DNA of 64,000 bases, taken from a bacterium. GTDB taxonomy: Bacteria > Sysuimicrobiota > Sysuimicrobiia > Sysuimicrobiales > Segetimicrobiaceae. The notes beneath the pieces are model-generated. The model saw nothing but the letters and a program-made list of their open reading frames with translations, made no database searches and was not told where the DNA came from. The stretch covers positions 253,417 through 317,416 of the forward strand of contig DATGHU010000034.1 in the NCBI GenBank assembly GCA_035307765.1. The letters run 5' to 3'. Positions 17,111 through 25,779 of the stretch are shown one piece after another; position 1 is the stretch's first letter, and each line of letters opens with the position of its first letter. A program made the translations under genes and the position numbers.

Positions 17111-17350
17111 ATGGCGCTGGTCACTCGCACTGAAAAGTGGTGGGAGCTCGCAACGTGCGGCATTGGACTGTCGCAGGTGCCCATTATTCAGTGGCGGAAG
17201 GACACCCACGCTGGAACCGTGAGGATTGTCCGCCTGCCGGACGGCGTGCACCTCCAAGTCCCGTGCGATCGTGCGGTTCGTGAGGACATTGTCGCGGCCG
17301 GGCGAAGGTTCCAACAGGTGGGACACCGGCAGCGCCACCGGGTGCGATAA
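17111..17350 (+). CDS. Hypothetical small protein (uncertain)
   Basis: 79 residues from ATG 17111, ending 2 bp before the next gene's ATG, which suggests coupling. Residues WWELATCGIGLSQVPIIQWR and the following strand-like pattern have protein character, but composition is not decisive and there is no strong ribosome binding site. It could equally be a remnant. Confidence 0.3.
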   Translation: MALVTRTEKWWELATCGIGLSQVPIIQWRKDTHAGTVRIVRLPDGVHLQVPCDRAVREDIVAAGRRFQQVGHRQRHRVR

Positions 17351-17352
17351 CC

Positions 17353-18099
17353 ATGACGAGAGACCCCTCCCTCAACGGACTTTGGGAGTTGGTGCCATCC
17401 GGCGAGCGCCCCTTTCGCCCCGGCCACCTCTCGGGGCTGACGGAAGCGGCGCGATGCTATCTTGAGCACGCGATTGCCCCTGGCGCGTCGCTCGCGTCGG
17501 CAGTCCGCTTGCGGATGCACGGGGAGATGAAACTTGGGCGGTGGCGTCCATTTACGGCGGAGCAAGTCATTAATTGGGGCCAGGGAATGATATGGACCGC
17601 CACCGTACGCATGAACGGGATGCCTATTCGCGGATTCGACCGTCTCGTGAACGGCGAAGGCGCCATGCAGTGGAAATTGTTCGGGATTGTCCCCCTGATG
17701 AGGGCGTCCGGTCCCGACATTACTCGCTCAGCAACAGGCCGTATCATGGCAGAGTCGGTATGGTTGCCGTCCGTTCTCTGTGGCGAGGGCGTAACGTGGA
17801 CGGCACAGGATGCCCTGCACCCTCGCGCCAGCCTGACGATCCATGGCGAAGCCGGAGAACTCTCGCTCACGATCGACCGCAACGGCAGGCTCAAGACCCT
17901 CACCCTTCCGCGCTGGAGCAACCCCGGGGGGCTTACGTTCGGGTATGTGGACTTCGGTGGCGTTGTTGAGGAAGAAAAGCAGTTCGGTATGTACACGATT
18001 CCGACTCGCTTGCGAGTTGGATACTACGTCGGGACCGACCGGTTTGAGTCGGACGGCGAGTTTTTTCGTGTTTCGATTGATGACGCGGCGTACCGATAA
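17353..18099 (+). CDS. DUF6544 family protein
   Basis: 248 residues matching the family's conserved pattern: a domain beginning ARCYLEHAI, then VRLRMHGEMKLG, WRPFTAEQVI, the central FGIVPLMRASGPDITRSATG segment and ESVWLPSVL. The family is widespread but uncharacterised; it lacks membrane segments and catalytic signatures. It stands alone here, directly right of the tRNA element. GC content and coding style are slightly less extreme than in the core genes further right. Confidence 0.72.
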   Translation: MTRDPSLNGLWELVPSGERPFRPGHLSGLTEAARCYLEHAIAPGASLASAVRLRMHGEMKLGRWRPFTAEQVINWGQGMIWTATVRMNGMPIRGFDRLVNGEGAMQWKLFGIVPLMRASGPDITRSATGRIMAESVWLPSVLCGEGVTWTAQDALHPRASLTIHGEAGELSLTIDRNGRLKTLTLPRWSNPGGLTFGYVDFGGVVEEEKQFGMYTIPTRLRVGYYVGTDRFESDGEFFRVSIDDAAYR

Positions 18100-18318
18100 C
18101 CGGCTCTGAAACGCAAAACAGTTCAGAGCAGCCCGCGTGCACTGCAGGGGCCTTCGGACACGCGGAGCGGACCCAATCAGAAGGTGCTCGGCGTTAAGAT
18201 TTGATGGGAGAGGTCATAGGTGTTACGGGTGTGATACATTCACATGACGGCGACGACAAGATCCCGAACCACAATTACGGCAGGCGAGATGTCATGCAAC
18301 AGCGTGGGAGGATGCGCG

Positions 18319-18636
18319 ATGCGATATTTTCTACCAATCCTGCTGGTAGGCGGGGCGTTGACCATGAGTGCGTCTGGGGCACTCGCCACGTCGGGAGGCA
18401 TGTCGTCAGGTGGTTCGGCCGGCGGCATGTCGGGAGGGGCCTCCGGCGGGAGTATGGGCGGCGGCGGCAACGACAGTAACGCAGGGGCCGATAATCACAA
18501 CGAAGCCCCCACCGTTCAATCTCAAGGGAATTCGGCGCCCGGGAGCATCACGGCGACACCAACGTCTCGTGTGGCCGGATCGACAGACGACAGACCCGTG
18601 TGGGTCCGGCAACGTGAGGATAACATGGGCCGGTAG
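18319..18636 (+). CDS. Small secreted Gly/Ser-rich protein
   Basis: 105 residues. ATG 18319 follows GGGAGGA by 6 bp. The signal peptide (RYFLPILLVGGALTMSASGA) probably ends at ALA. The mature chain begins with an extreme low-complexity stretch of Gly, Ser and Met (about 40 residues), then a polar region and a charged end (QREDNMGR). It is likely unstructured and exported. The position after the signal of polar, Asn/Gln-rich sequence ending in a short Arg/Asp/Asn tail recalls the tiny secreted proteins at 61867 and 62425, but similarity is too weak to call homology. Confidence 0.65.
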   Translation: MRYFLPILLVGGALTMSASGALATSGGMSSGGSAGGMSGGASGGSMGGGGNDSNAGADNHNEAPTVQSQGNSAPGSITATPTSRVAGSTDDRPVWVRQREDNMGR

Positions 18637-18732
18637 CGGTGCGCGTTCGCCCATGGCGAATCGTAGCCTTTCGAGCCTCGGCGCACGATCTGCGGCCGGC
18701 AGGGGGCCGGCTCCCCCCCGGGCGAGATTCCC

Positions 18733-19512
18733 TCACCGGGTGAACTCGAAGTGGCCGGGGCGGAGTCCTTCCACTCGAACGTCAATGACCCCGGTACGCA
18801 CCGCCACGGTTGCAAACGTCCCGGCCGGCCGGCCCGCGGTATAGGCGCAGTCAACCAACGAACCCAGCGTGACGTAGGGAATCCGGTTGATCATCGACAC
18901 GCGCGTCCAGTGCAGGTGTCCGGCGAACGCCGCGATCACCCGAGCGCTCCGCTCGACCAGGGACCGAATCTCGGCCCGGTTTCGGACCAACGCCCGGTCC
19001 GGTCGCACGGCGAAATAGCGGTGGCCGCGAAGGTCCTGCTCGTCGAGCGGATGGTGACAGAACACCAAACAGGTCTTGCCGGTTTCCTCAAGCACCCGGG
19101 CTAGCCAGACGACCTGGTCGGAACCGATCTCACCCCCGACCCCCTCGACCGGCGGGTCCTGGCTGTCGAGGAGGGCGATGCGCTGGTCCCACCGGTCGAT
19201 GCATTGATAGGCCTCGTGCTGGCCGACCAGCGACAACGACTCCGCCTTCGTCAGATGGCCGCCATCGGTATTCCCAATGACGTGGAACACCGGAACGCCG
19301 ATCTGGATGAGAGCGCGCCGGATCCACGTCAGGCGCTCGCGGTCCTCCGCCGCCGAGACGCTGTTGATCCGGTCCCCCAGATCGACGATGAGGTCCGGCC
19401 GGAATGCCTGCATCGCCGCGCAGAACGACTCCAGGAGCACCGGCGCGTGGCTGCCGAGTTGGGTGTCGGCATCCGGACCGGCATGGATATCGGCGATGAG
19501 GCCGAGCTTCAC
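18733..19512 (-). CDS. Calcineurin-like metallophosphoesterase
   Basis: Two-metal phosphoesterase acting on a phosphomonoester or diester. Motifs in order: GLIADIHAG (D-x-H), VDLGDRIN (GD), VIGNTDG (GN, with Thr where many members have the catalytic His, as also seen in YfcE/Vps29-type enzymes with GNCD), FCHHPLDE and AGHLHW (G-H-x-H). The start is GTG 19512, overlapping the stop of the upstream acetyltransferase (GTGA); the longer frame to 19725 is a shadow of that gene. 259 aa, no signal peptide, cytosolic. Substrate unknown. Confidence 0.86.
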   Translation of the reverse strand: MKLGLIADIHAGPDADTQLGSHAPVLLESFCAAMQAFRPDLIVDLGDRINSVSAAEDRERLTWIRRALIQIGVPVFHVIGNTDGGHLTKAESLSLVGQHEAYQCIDRWDQRIALLDSQDPPVEGVGGEIGSDQVVWLARVLEETGKTCLVFCHHPLDEQDLRGHRYFAVRPDRALVRNRAEIRSLVERSARVIAAFAGHLHWTRVSMINRIPYVTLGSLVDCAYTAGRPAGTFATVAVRTGVIDVRVEGLRPGHFEFTR

Positions 19513-20300
19513 CGGGGGGCCACGCCGGCACCGGGCCGCCGAACCCACTCCGTGATCGCGCCGAGCGGCACGAATCCCAGCCGTTCCAGAATCGGCCGGC
19601 TTGCGGCGCTTGCGTCGACCGTGAGGTACCGGAAGCCGCGCCCCGCGGCTTCCCTCGCCCGCGCGGCCACCAAGGCCCGATAGATCCCCCGGCCACGGAA
19701 CGGCGGCAGCGTCCCGCCGCCCCACAGCCCGGCGAAGGACCGCCCGGGGGGCATCTCCAGTCGTCCCTCGGCCACGGGCACGACGCCGGCGTACGCCACG
19801 AAAAGGCCGAGCGTTGGATCGTCCAGGCGGGAGCGAAACCGATCATCCTGTGCGCGGAGGTCGCGCCCAAACGCGGCGGAGGCGACGGCGACCAGATCGA
19901 GGAGGCCGGCCTCATCCCGGACGCGGCGAATCGCGATGTCCGGAGTCGAGGACGCCGACGGCACGCCCCCGGCCAGGTCCCACACCATCAACGTCTCGGG
20001 CGCGCGGGGCTCGAACCCGCGCGCGGCGAGACGGTCCCCCAGGTCGTGGGGCCGGTCGTGACCGTAGACCTTCCACTCAACCGCTCGCCCCAGCGAGGCG
20101 TAGTATGCCACCTGCTCATCGATGGCACGATCCGCATCGGCCTCGGTCAATTCCCAATAGACGATGCCCGCATACTCCCCCACCGCGCGGACGATGCCGC
20201 CGATCGTCTCGAAGCGGACGCTCCGCTCGGGCACGGGGTGGATCCGAAGCTCCGCGTCGAATCGCTCAAGCACCAATCTCTCGTCCACGGTGTCGATCAC
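19509..20300 (-). CDS. GNAT family N-acetyltransferase
   Basis: Transfers an acetyl group from acetyl-CoA to an unknown amine. The C-terminal half (about 120-255) holds the GNAT fold; motif A is LPPFRGRGIYRALVAA with the R-x-x-G-x-G pyrophosphate loop. The N-terminal half (about 1-110) looks like a second, degenerate GNAT module, a known arrangement. Translationally coupled to the phosphoesterase downstream. Confidence 0.87.
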   Translation of the reverse strand: MIDTVDERLVLERFDAELRIHPVPERSVRFETIGGIVRAVGEYAGIVYWELTEADADRAIDEQVAYYASLGRAVEWKVYGHDRPHDLGDRLAARGFEPRAPETLMVWDLAGGVPSASSTPDIAIRRVRDEAGLLDLVAVASAAFGRDLRAQDDRFRSRLDDPTLGLFVAYAGVVPVAEGRLEMPPGRSFAGLWGGGTLPPFRGRGIYRALVAARAREAAGRGFRYLTVDASAASRPILERLGFVPLGAITEWVRRPGAGVAPR

Positions 20301-20512
20301 CTCGCGCGCGGTTCCGCCCTCGCCCGGATATCAGCCCCATGATAGGGGCGAGGCGGCGGGTGTCAAGGAGGATCATGCCGGCGAGCGCACGATGCCGCGG
20401 GCGCACGGCGGCGGACCGAGCCGCGGGCGGCGTGGACAGGGAAAAAGGAGAGCCCTCCGCGGCCTAGAATCCGCATCAGCATGTGTTCGGCAGGCGCCGC
20501 GGGAGCGCGCAG

Positions 20513-21340
20513 ATGTTCTTCTTGATCCTGATCATGTCGGCGGGGGCGGGCGTCGCCGGGGCGGTCCTGGGGTTGGGCGGGGGGACATTCATCGTCCCGG
20601 CGCTCACGCTGGTCTTGAAGCTCCCCATTCGCTACGCGATCGGGGCGAGCATCGTCTCCGTCATCGCGACCAGCAGCGGCGCCGCAGCCGCCTACATCCG
20701 GGACCACCTCACCAATCTCAGGATCGGCATCGCCCTTGAGGTCATGACCGTCCTGGGGGCGTTCACCGGTGCGTTCGCCGCGGGGCACGTGTCGCCGCGG
20801 TTGTTGTATGTGATCTTCGGGATTCTCCTTGCCTATTCCGCGATCGCCCTACTCGGGCGGCTGAAGTTGGAACTGCCCGGCGAGGTCCCGCATGATCCCC
20901 TCGCCGCGCGCCTCCGGTTCGCCGGCCACTACTACGACCAGGCGCTTCGCCAGCGGGTGCCGTACGAAGCGACGGGGGTGATCCCCGGAGGCGTGATGAT
21001 GTATCTCGCCGGGGTCCTCTCGGGGCTCCTGGGGATCGGCAGCGGGCTGTTCAAGGTGCTGGCGATGGATATTGCGATGCGGCTGCCGATGAAGGTGTCC
21101 ACTTCCACGAGCAACTTCATGATCGGGGTCACCGCGGCCGCCAGCGCCGGAGTCTACTTCGCCCGCGGCGACGTCTATCCGCTCGTGGTCGCGCCCGTCG
21201 CGCTGGGCGTCCTGGGCGGCGCTTGGGTCGGCACGCGCATCCTGGGCCACCTGCGAAACACCACGATCCGCAAGCTCTTCATCCCGATCCTGGCGGTCGT
21301 CGCGGTCAGCATGATCGTGAGGGGGCTCGGGCTCCGATGA
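20513..21340 (+). CDS. TauE/SafE family sulfite/anion exporter
   Basis: Membrane protein with two repeated halves of about four membrane segments each. The first conserved motif, GAGVAGAVLGLGGGTFIVPAL, is near the N terminus and the second (LSGLLGIGSGLFKV) is in the middle, the usual duplicated signature. Members export sulfite, sulfoacetate or related anions. ATG 20513 follows GGGAG by 7 bp; a GTG at 20483 is an alternative start without ribosome binding site. The stop overlaps the ATG of the DUF1634 gene, a common partner of this family. Confidence 0.9.
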   Translation: MFFLILIMSAGAGVAGAVLGLGGGTFIVPALTLVLKLPIRYAIGASIVSVIATSSGAAAAYIRDHLTNLRIGIALEVMTVLGAFTGAFAAGHVSPRLLYVIFGILLAYSAIALLGRLKLELPGEVPHDPLAARLRFAGHYYDQALRQRVPYEATGVIPGGVMMYLAGVLSGLLGIGSGLFKVLAMDIAMRLPMKVSTSTSNFMIGVTAAASAGVYFARGDVYPLVVAPVALGVLGGAWVGTRILGHLRNTTIRKLFIPILAVVAVSMIVRGLGLR

Positions 21341-21765
21341 GGATGGCAGGCGGGTCGGGCGGGGTGCCGAACGACGAGCCCGCCGAGCACGGGATGCGGC
21401 CGGTCGTGAGCGCCCTGCTGCGGTACGGGGTCATCCTGTCCGCGGCCACCATCGTCCTCGGCCTGCTGCTCCTCCTGGCTCAGGCGGGACCGCAGGCCCT
21501 CATCTCCATCCCGCGCGTCCCCACCGCGGAGAGCACAGACCTGACCTCCGTGCACGCGGTCCTGAGCCAACTGCTGCCCCCCGTCCCGCAGGCTGTGATG
21601 GACGCCGGGATCCTGCTGCTGATCGCCACCCCCGTCCTGACCGTGGGCGCCTCCGTCGTCTCGTTCGCCATCGAGAGGGACTGGCTCTACACGCTGATCG
21701 CGGCCATTGTGTTCGTGATGCTGATTATCGGCTTCACCGTGGGCCGCGGAGCGGGGGGCGGGTAG
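21337..21765 (+). CDS. DUF1634 membrane protein
   Basis: 142 residues with three membrane segments (YGVILSAATIVLGLLLLLA, VMDAGILLLIATPVLTVGAS, LYTLIAAIVFVMLIIGFTVG). DUF1634 genes often sit next to TauE/SafE transporters, and here ATG overlaps the transporter's stop (ATGA), so the two probably form one complex. Biochemical function unknown. Confidence 0.87.
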   Translation: MRMAGGSGGVPNDEPAEHGMRPVVSALLRYGVILSAATIVLGLLLLLAQAGPQALISIPRVPTAESTDLTSVHAVLSQLLPPVPQAVMDAGILLLIATPVLTVGASVVSFAIERDWLYTLIAAIVFVMLIIGFTVGRGAGGG

Positions 21766-21770
21766 GCCCC

Positions 21771-22550
21771 CTACCGCCCGGCCCAGCGCGGCGCGCGGCG
21801 CTCCCGGAAGGCCGCGATCCCCTCCTGGCAGTCGGCGGTGGCGTAGAGCATGCGCTGCAGCTGCCCCTCGAACTCCAAGCCGGCCTCCAACGTCGCCCCC
21901 AGCCCATGCCGAATCGCCCGTTTCGCGGCGCGCACCGCGAGGGGCGCGTTGGCGGCAATGATCCGCGCGGTCTCGCCGACCGCCCGGGAGAGGTCCTCGG
22001 GGGCGACGACGGCGTCGACGAGTCCGATCCGGTGAGCCTCCTGGGCGCCGATCCGCCGGCCGCTCAAGATCAGGGCCATCGCTCGGGACGACCCGACGAG
22101 TCGCGGCAGGCGCTGCGTCCCGCCGGCCGCCGGGACGATCCCCCGGGCGACTTCGGGACACCCAAACTCGGCGCTGCTGGCGGCCCAGCGGAGATCGCAC
22201 CCCAGCGCCACCTCACATCCGCCGCCGAGCGCGTAGCCATTGACCGCGGCGATCGTCGGCACCGCCATCCGCTCCAGCCCCAGGGGGATCTGGAAGATCA
22301 GGCGGTTGTGGGCCCAGATCGCCTCGAGCGCGGCCCCCTCCCGCTCCAGGAGGTCTGCCCCCGCGCAAAACGCCCGCCCCTCGCCGGTGAGGATGAGGAC
22401 GCGCGCCCCCGGGTCCTGGTCGACCCGCGCCAGCGCGTCCAGCATGTCCCGGCACAGCCCGCTGTTCAGCGCGTTGAGCGCGTCGGGCCGTCGAAGCGTC
22501 AGGATGTAGATCCCCTCCGAGCCGTCCAACGTCACGAACGAAACCGGCAT
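21771..22550 (-). CDS. Enoyl-CoA hydratase/isomerase family protein
   Basis: Crotonase-fold enzyme acting on acyl-CoA. GEGRAFCAGADL forms part of the CoA/oxyanion site, NGYALGGGCEVALGCDLRWA carries the first catalytic Glu region and FGCPEVARGIVPAAGGTQRL the second Glu region, so hydratase activity is likely. ATG 22550 is preceded by GGGAGGAG 6 bp away; the longer frame to 22724 overlaps the divergent flavin reductase. 259 aa, typical length. Confidence 0.9.
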   Translation of the reverse strand: MPVSFVTLDGSEGIYILTLRRPDALNALNSGLCRDMLDALARVDQDPGARVLILTGEGRAFCAGADLLEREGAALEAIWAHNRLIFQIPLGLERMAVPTIAAVNGYALGGGCEVALGCDLRWAASSAEFGCPEVARGIVPAAGGTQRLPRLVGSSRAMALILSGRRIGAQEAHRIGLVDAVVAPEDLSRAVGETARIIAANAPLAVRAAKRAIRHGLGATLEAGLEFEGQLQRMLYATADCQEGIAAFRERRAPRWAGR

Positions 22551-22635
22551 CGCGCGCTCCTCCCTTTGCCGCGGGGCCAGGAGAAAGGACCCGCCCGCCT
22601 TCCCGCGTAAACTCTTCCGGCGTGAGCCTTTCCTC

Positions 22636-23166
22636 ATGATAGGTGGTGCGATGGGATTGAACAATCCGGGGGAGCGTCCGGCGATCGACCCCGCGGCCAG
22701 AAAACAGGTCCTGCGGCTCATCACCTACGGCCTGTACGTCCTGACCTCCGCCGCCGACGACGATCTGGCCGCCGGCACGATCACGTGGCTGTCGCAGGCG
22801 TCGTTTACCCCCCCGCTGGTCATGGCGGGCGTCCGCCGGGACGGCCACGTGCACGCCGTCGTCGATCGCAGTAGCACGTTCGCCGTGAACGTGGTGGGGG
22901 CCGACCAGCGGGAGATCGCCTCCGCCTTCTTCCGCACCTCCGTGGTGGCGGCGGGGCGGATCAGCGGCTACGCGTTCGAGCGGGGGCGCGCAACCGGTGC
23001 TCCGATCTTGACCGATCTGCCGGCGTGGTTCGAGGCGCGCGTCACCGATGCCGTCCGGCGGGGGGATCACACGATCTTCGTGGCCGAGATCGTCGCCTGC
23101 GGGGTGCGGGATCCCGCCGCGAGCCCGCTCGCGTTGTCGGACACCCCGTGGTCGTACGCCGGGTAG
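22636..23166 (+). CDS. Flavin reductase family protein
   Basis: FMN-binding split-barrel protein, 176 aa. The pattern RLITYGLYVLTSA, then GTITWLSQASFTPPLVMAGV and FAVNVVGADQ is the flavin reductase-like domain that binds FMN and reduces or uses it with NAD(P)H. It may serve an oxygenase or act alone. Divergent from the enoyl-CoA hydratase; overlaps or nearly touches the next PPOX-type gene. Confidence 0.87.
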   Translation: MIGGAMGLNNPGERPAIDPAARKQVLRLITYGLYVLTSAADDDLAAGTITWLSQASFTPPLVMAGVRRDGHVHAVVDRSSTFAVNVVGADQREIASAFFRTSVVAAGRISGYAFERGRATGAPILTDLPAWFEARVTDAVRRGDHTIFVAEIVACGVRDPAASPLALSDTPWSYAG

Positions 23167-23192
23167 CGGCACGGCCGCGCACGGCGGCCGGC

Positions 23193-23606
23193 ATGCTCCG
23201 CCGGGCGCGGGTCGGCCGGCTCGCGACGGCGGACCCGCAGGGCCAGCCCCACGTCGTCCCCGTCTGCTTCGCCTTCGACGGCGCTGCCGTCTACATCGCC
23301 ATCGACGACAAGCCCAAGCGTGCGGCTCCCCGCCGCCTGCGGCGGGTCCGAAACATCGAGGCCAATCCCCAAGTGGCCCTGGTGATCGATCACTACGAGG
23401 AGGACTGGAGACGCCTCGGCTTCGTCCTGATGACGGGGACGGCGCAGATGATCGCGGAGGGCCGCGATTACCTGCGCGCCCTGACGCTGCTTCGGCGCAA
23501 GTACCGCCAATATCGGGCGATGCGCCTGGAGAACAACCCGGTGATCAAGATCTCGCCGCGGCGCACCGTCGCCTGGACGGCGACGCCCCGGAAGGGATCT
23601 GCCTAG
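23193..23606 (+). CDS. PPOX-class flavin/F420-dependent oxidoreductase (TIGR03668-like)
   Basis: Split beta-barrel protein, about 137 aa. RVGRLATADPQGQPHVVPVC and the following FAFDGAAVYIAIDDKPKRA are characteristic of the pyridoxamine-phosphate-oxidase-like family that includes F420-dependent reductases. The family start is usually some 10 residues earlier, so a GTG near 23142, overlapping the previous gene, is possible. Stop overlaps the stop region of the convergent DapA-like gene. Cofactor (FMN, F420 or heme) cannot be decided. Confidence 0.8.
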   Translation: MLRRARVGRLATADPQGQPHVVPVCFAFDGAAVYIAIDDKPKRAAPRRLRRVRNIEANPQVALVIDHYEEDWRRLGFVLMTGTAQMIAEGRDYLRALTLLRRKYRQYRAMRLENNPVIKISPRRTVAWTATPRKGSA

Positions 23607-24505
23607 GGAGCGGGCGGGAGCAGCCCCAGTTCGGCGCAGACGCGGTCGAGGTCGCCGCGATCCTCCGCGCTCGGCACCGGGAGGGGGTTGCGCGCCCTCG
23701 CGGTGGCGATGACGCCGGCGCGCCAGAGGTAGTGCTTGACCAGGGCGAGACCGACCGCGGGCTGATTCGTGAGGCGGATCACGGGGTGGAATCGGTGAAA
23801 GAGCACGCGGGCTTCCACCGCACGACCGGCCTGCCAGTGGGTCCAGATCTCCACGTAGACGCCGGGCATGATCGCGGCCGGCATCGTGCCGCGCGCGCCC
23901 CGCGCCAGTTCCTCGACGAACCAATTTCCCCCCAGCCCGCCGAGAAGGGTGAGCCGATCGGCAGCGGCACGACGCAGCTCGCTGATCTTCGACAGCGGCG
24001 CCGGGGTCTCGACTTTGACGTACCGGATCAGCGGATGATCCGCCAGCCGGACGATGAGGTCGGCGGGGATCGTCACTCCGGTCCATCCCGGATTGTCCTG
24101 GATCATGATCGGAATTCCCGCCGCGTCCGCGACCGTGGTGTAGTAGGTGTGCAGCGCCTGCGCCGTCGGCTTGACGAAGTACGGTGGCATGACCATGAGC
24201 GCGGCCGCGCCGGCGCGGGCCGCATCACGGGCGAGCACGGCGGCGGCCTCCGCGCTGTTGTGGCTCGCGCCGACCACCACGGGGACCCGACCGGCGGCCT
24301 GCGCCACAACCGTCTCCGCGACCGTCCGGCGCTCTCCGTCGGTGAGCGCGAAGATCTCTCCCGCGACCCCGAGGGCCGCGAGTCCGTGCACCCCCGCATC
24401 GATCAGGTAGTCGACGAGCCGCCGGAGGCTCGGGAGATCGAGCTCCCCACGAGCGTCAAACGGGGTGGCAACGATCGGCACAACACCCTGCAGCGTCGCC
24501 GGCAT
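23603..24505 (-). CDS. Dihydrodipicolinate synthase/N-acetylneuraminate lyase family aldolase
   Basis: Schiff-base class I aldolase or dehydratase, TIM barrel. The lysine is in RYVKVETP (about residue 165), GVAGEIFALTDGER corresponds to the pyruvate-binding GTTGE loop (with Val-Ala in place of the two Thr), and the catalytic Tyr region reads IMIQDNPGWTG, i.e. Gln where DapA has Tyr. It is therefore not a housekeeping DapA but a catabolic member acting on a 2-keto-3-deoxy acid. ATG 24505 follows GGGAGG. Last gene of the minus-strand operon 23603-27964. Confidence 0.85.
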   Translation of the reverse strand: MPATLQGVVPIVATPFDARGELDLPSLRRLVDYLIDAGVHGLAALGVAGEIFALTDGERRTVAETVVAQAAGRVPVVVGASHNSAEAAAVLARDAARAGAAALMVMPPYFVKPTAQALHTYYTTVADAAGIPIMIQDNPGWTGVTIPADLIVRLADHPLIRYVKVETPAPLSKISELRRAAADRLTLLGGLGGNWFVEELARGARGTMPAAIMPGVYVEIWTHWQAGRAVEARVLFHRFHPVIRLTNQPAVGLALVKHYLWRAGVIATARARNPLPVPSAEDRGDLDRVCAELGLLPPAP

Positions 24506-24575
24506 CTGTCGGCCTCCCACTCCCAAGGCGGCGTCTCCGCCGCCCGGCTTCCCGCCCCGCGTGCGGCGGGGGGAC

Positions 24576-25766
24576 TCACGCCCGGACCCGATTGACCTCG
24601 CCCCGGCCGGACACGTACTCGGCGAGCGCGGCGACGTCCACGTCGACGCCGAGGCCGGGGCCCGCCGGCACGATCAGCGATCCGCGGTCCAGCCGCAGCG
24701 GCGGAGCAATGAAGCGGTTCGTCAATTCCAGCATCGGCGGATGGTGCTCCTGGATCAGAAAGTGCGGGAGCGTCGCGGCGACGTGCCAGGTGGCGGCCAT
24801 CGCCACCCCCAACGACACCCCGAGGTGCAGGGCGACGGGGCGGCGGTACGCCGCCGCCAGCTCGGCGATGCGGCAGCCCTCGGTGATCCCGCAGCGGGCG
24901 ATGTCGGGCTGCGCGACGTCAAGGGCGTCCTGCCTGAGCCAGTCGGCAAACTGGTGGCCCGTGCGGAGGGCCTCACCGACCGCCACCGGGAGATCGAGCT
25001 GGTTCGCCAGACGGGCGTGCCCCAAGACATCCTCCGGCTCGATGGGAGATTCCAGCCACTCCACGCCGAGCGCCGCCAGCCGCCCCCCGAGCCGCACCGC
25101 CTCCTCCATCGAGTAGACCCAGAAGGCGTCGGCCACGAGGCGGGCGCCCGAGCCCACGCGGTCGCGGACGGCCGCTGCCTGCGCGACGTCGGGGTCGAGA
25201 CCGTGGCCGAGATACAGCTTGACGCCCGCGTACCCGGCCCGAAAGCACTCCGCGGCCAGCGCGGCGCGGTCCTCCACCGTCGGCGCGCGCAGCCCGGAGA
25301 CGTAGGCCGGCAGCCGGTCCCGCAGCGGGGCGCCGATCGCCGCCGCGAGCGGGGTCCCGGCCGCCTTCGCCGCGATGTCCCATAGGGCGATGTCCAGCCC
25401 GCTGATCGCATCGACCATGAACCCGGTAAAATGCCCGCGCACGTTCATGCTCTGATACATCCGATCACGCAGGGCGCGCACATCGCGGGGGTCCGCCCCG
25501 AGCAGCATCGGCCCGAGGAGACGGTCGACCACGGCCTGGGCGGCCTCAGGCACGATGGGGGCCTGGCACTCGCCCCACCCGTGCAGGCCCTGGTCGGTGT
25601 CGATCCGCACCAGCAGCGACTCCGTCCGGTCGGCGTAGACTTCCCGCCAGTCCTCTTCAAAGTAGTACTCGCTTCCGGGAAAGCGGGCGGGGCGCGCCGT
25701 GTGGCCGCCGAAGCGATCGTGATAGGGGATCTTCACCGCAAATGTCTGGACTCGATCGATCCGCAC
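24576..25766 (-). CDS. Mandelate racemase/muconate lactonizing (enolase superfamily) enzyme
   Basis: Abstracts the proton next to a carboxylate. 396 aa with N-terminal capping domain and C-terminal barrel. Metal ligands lie in VADAFWVYS (Asp), WLESPIEPED (Glu) and AVGEALRTG (Glu). AGVKLYLGHG carries the first Lys, and PVALHLGVSLG carries a His in the position used by dehydratase members. It is probably a sugar-acid dehydratase. GTG 25766 lies 6 bp after GAGAGG. Enzyme order in the operon (dehydratase then aldolase) is the logic of a sugar-acid pathway. Confidence 0.86.
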   Translation of the reverse strand: MRIDRVQTFAVKIPYHDRFGGHTARPARFPGSEYYFEEDWREVYADRTESLLVRIDTDQGLHGWGECQAPIVPEAAQAVVDRLLGPMLLGADPRDVRALRDRMYQSMNVRGHFTGFMVDAISGLDIALWDIAAKAAGTPLAAAIGAPLRDRLPAYVSGLRAPTVEDRAALAAECFRAGYAGVKLYLGHGLDPDVAQAAAVRDRVGSGARLVADAFWVYSMEEAVRLGGRLAALGVEWLESPIEPEDVLGHARLANQLDLPVAVGEALRTGHQFADWLRQDALDVAQPDIARCGITEGCRIAELAAAYRRPVALHLGVSLGVAMAATWHVAATLPHFLIQEHHPPMLELTNRFIAPPLRLDRGSLIVPAGPGLGVDVDVAALAEYVSGRGEVNRVRA

Positions 25767-25779
25767 CGAGCACCTCTCC

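Noticed and set aside
20375-20467. 30-codon ORF with AAGGAGG just upstream
   Set aside because: Only 3 bp separate the ribosome binding site from ATG, and the peptide is Arg/Ala/Gly low complexity typical of noncoding high-GC DNA.
22213-23172. 319-codon minus-strand open frame
   Set aside because: Overlaps two genes with recognised families (enoyl-CoA hydratase and flavin reductase) and has the composition of a shadow.
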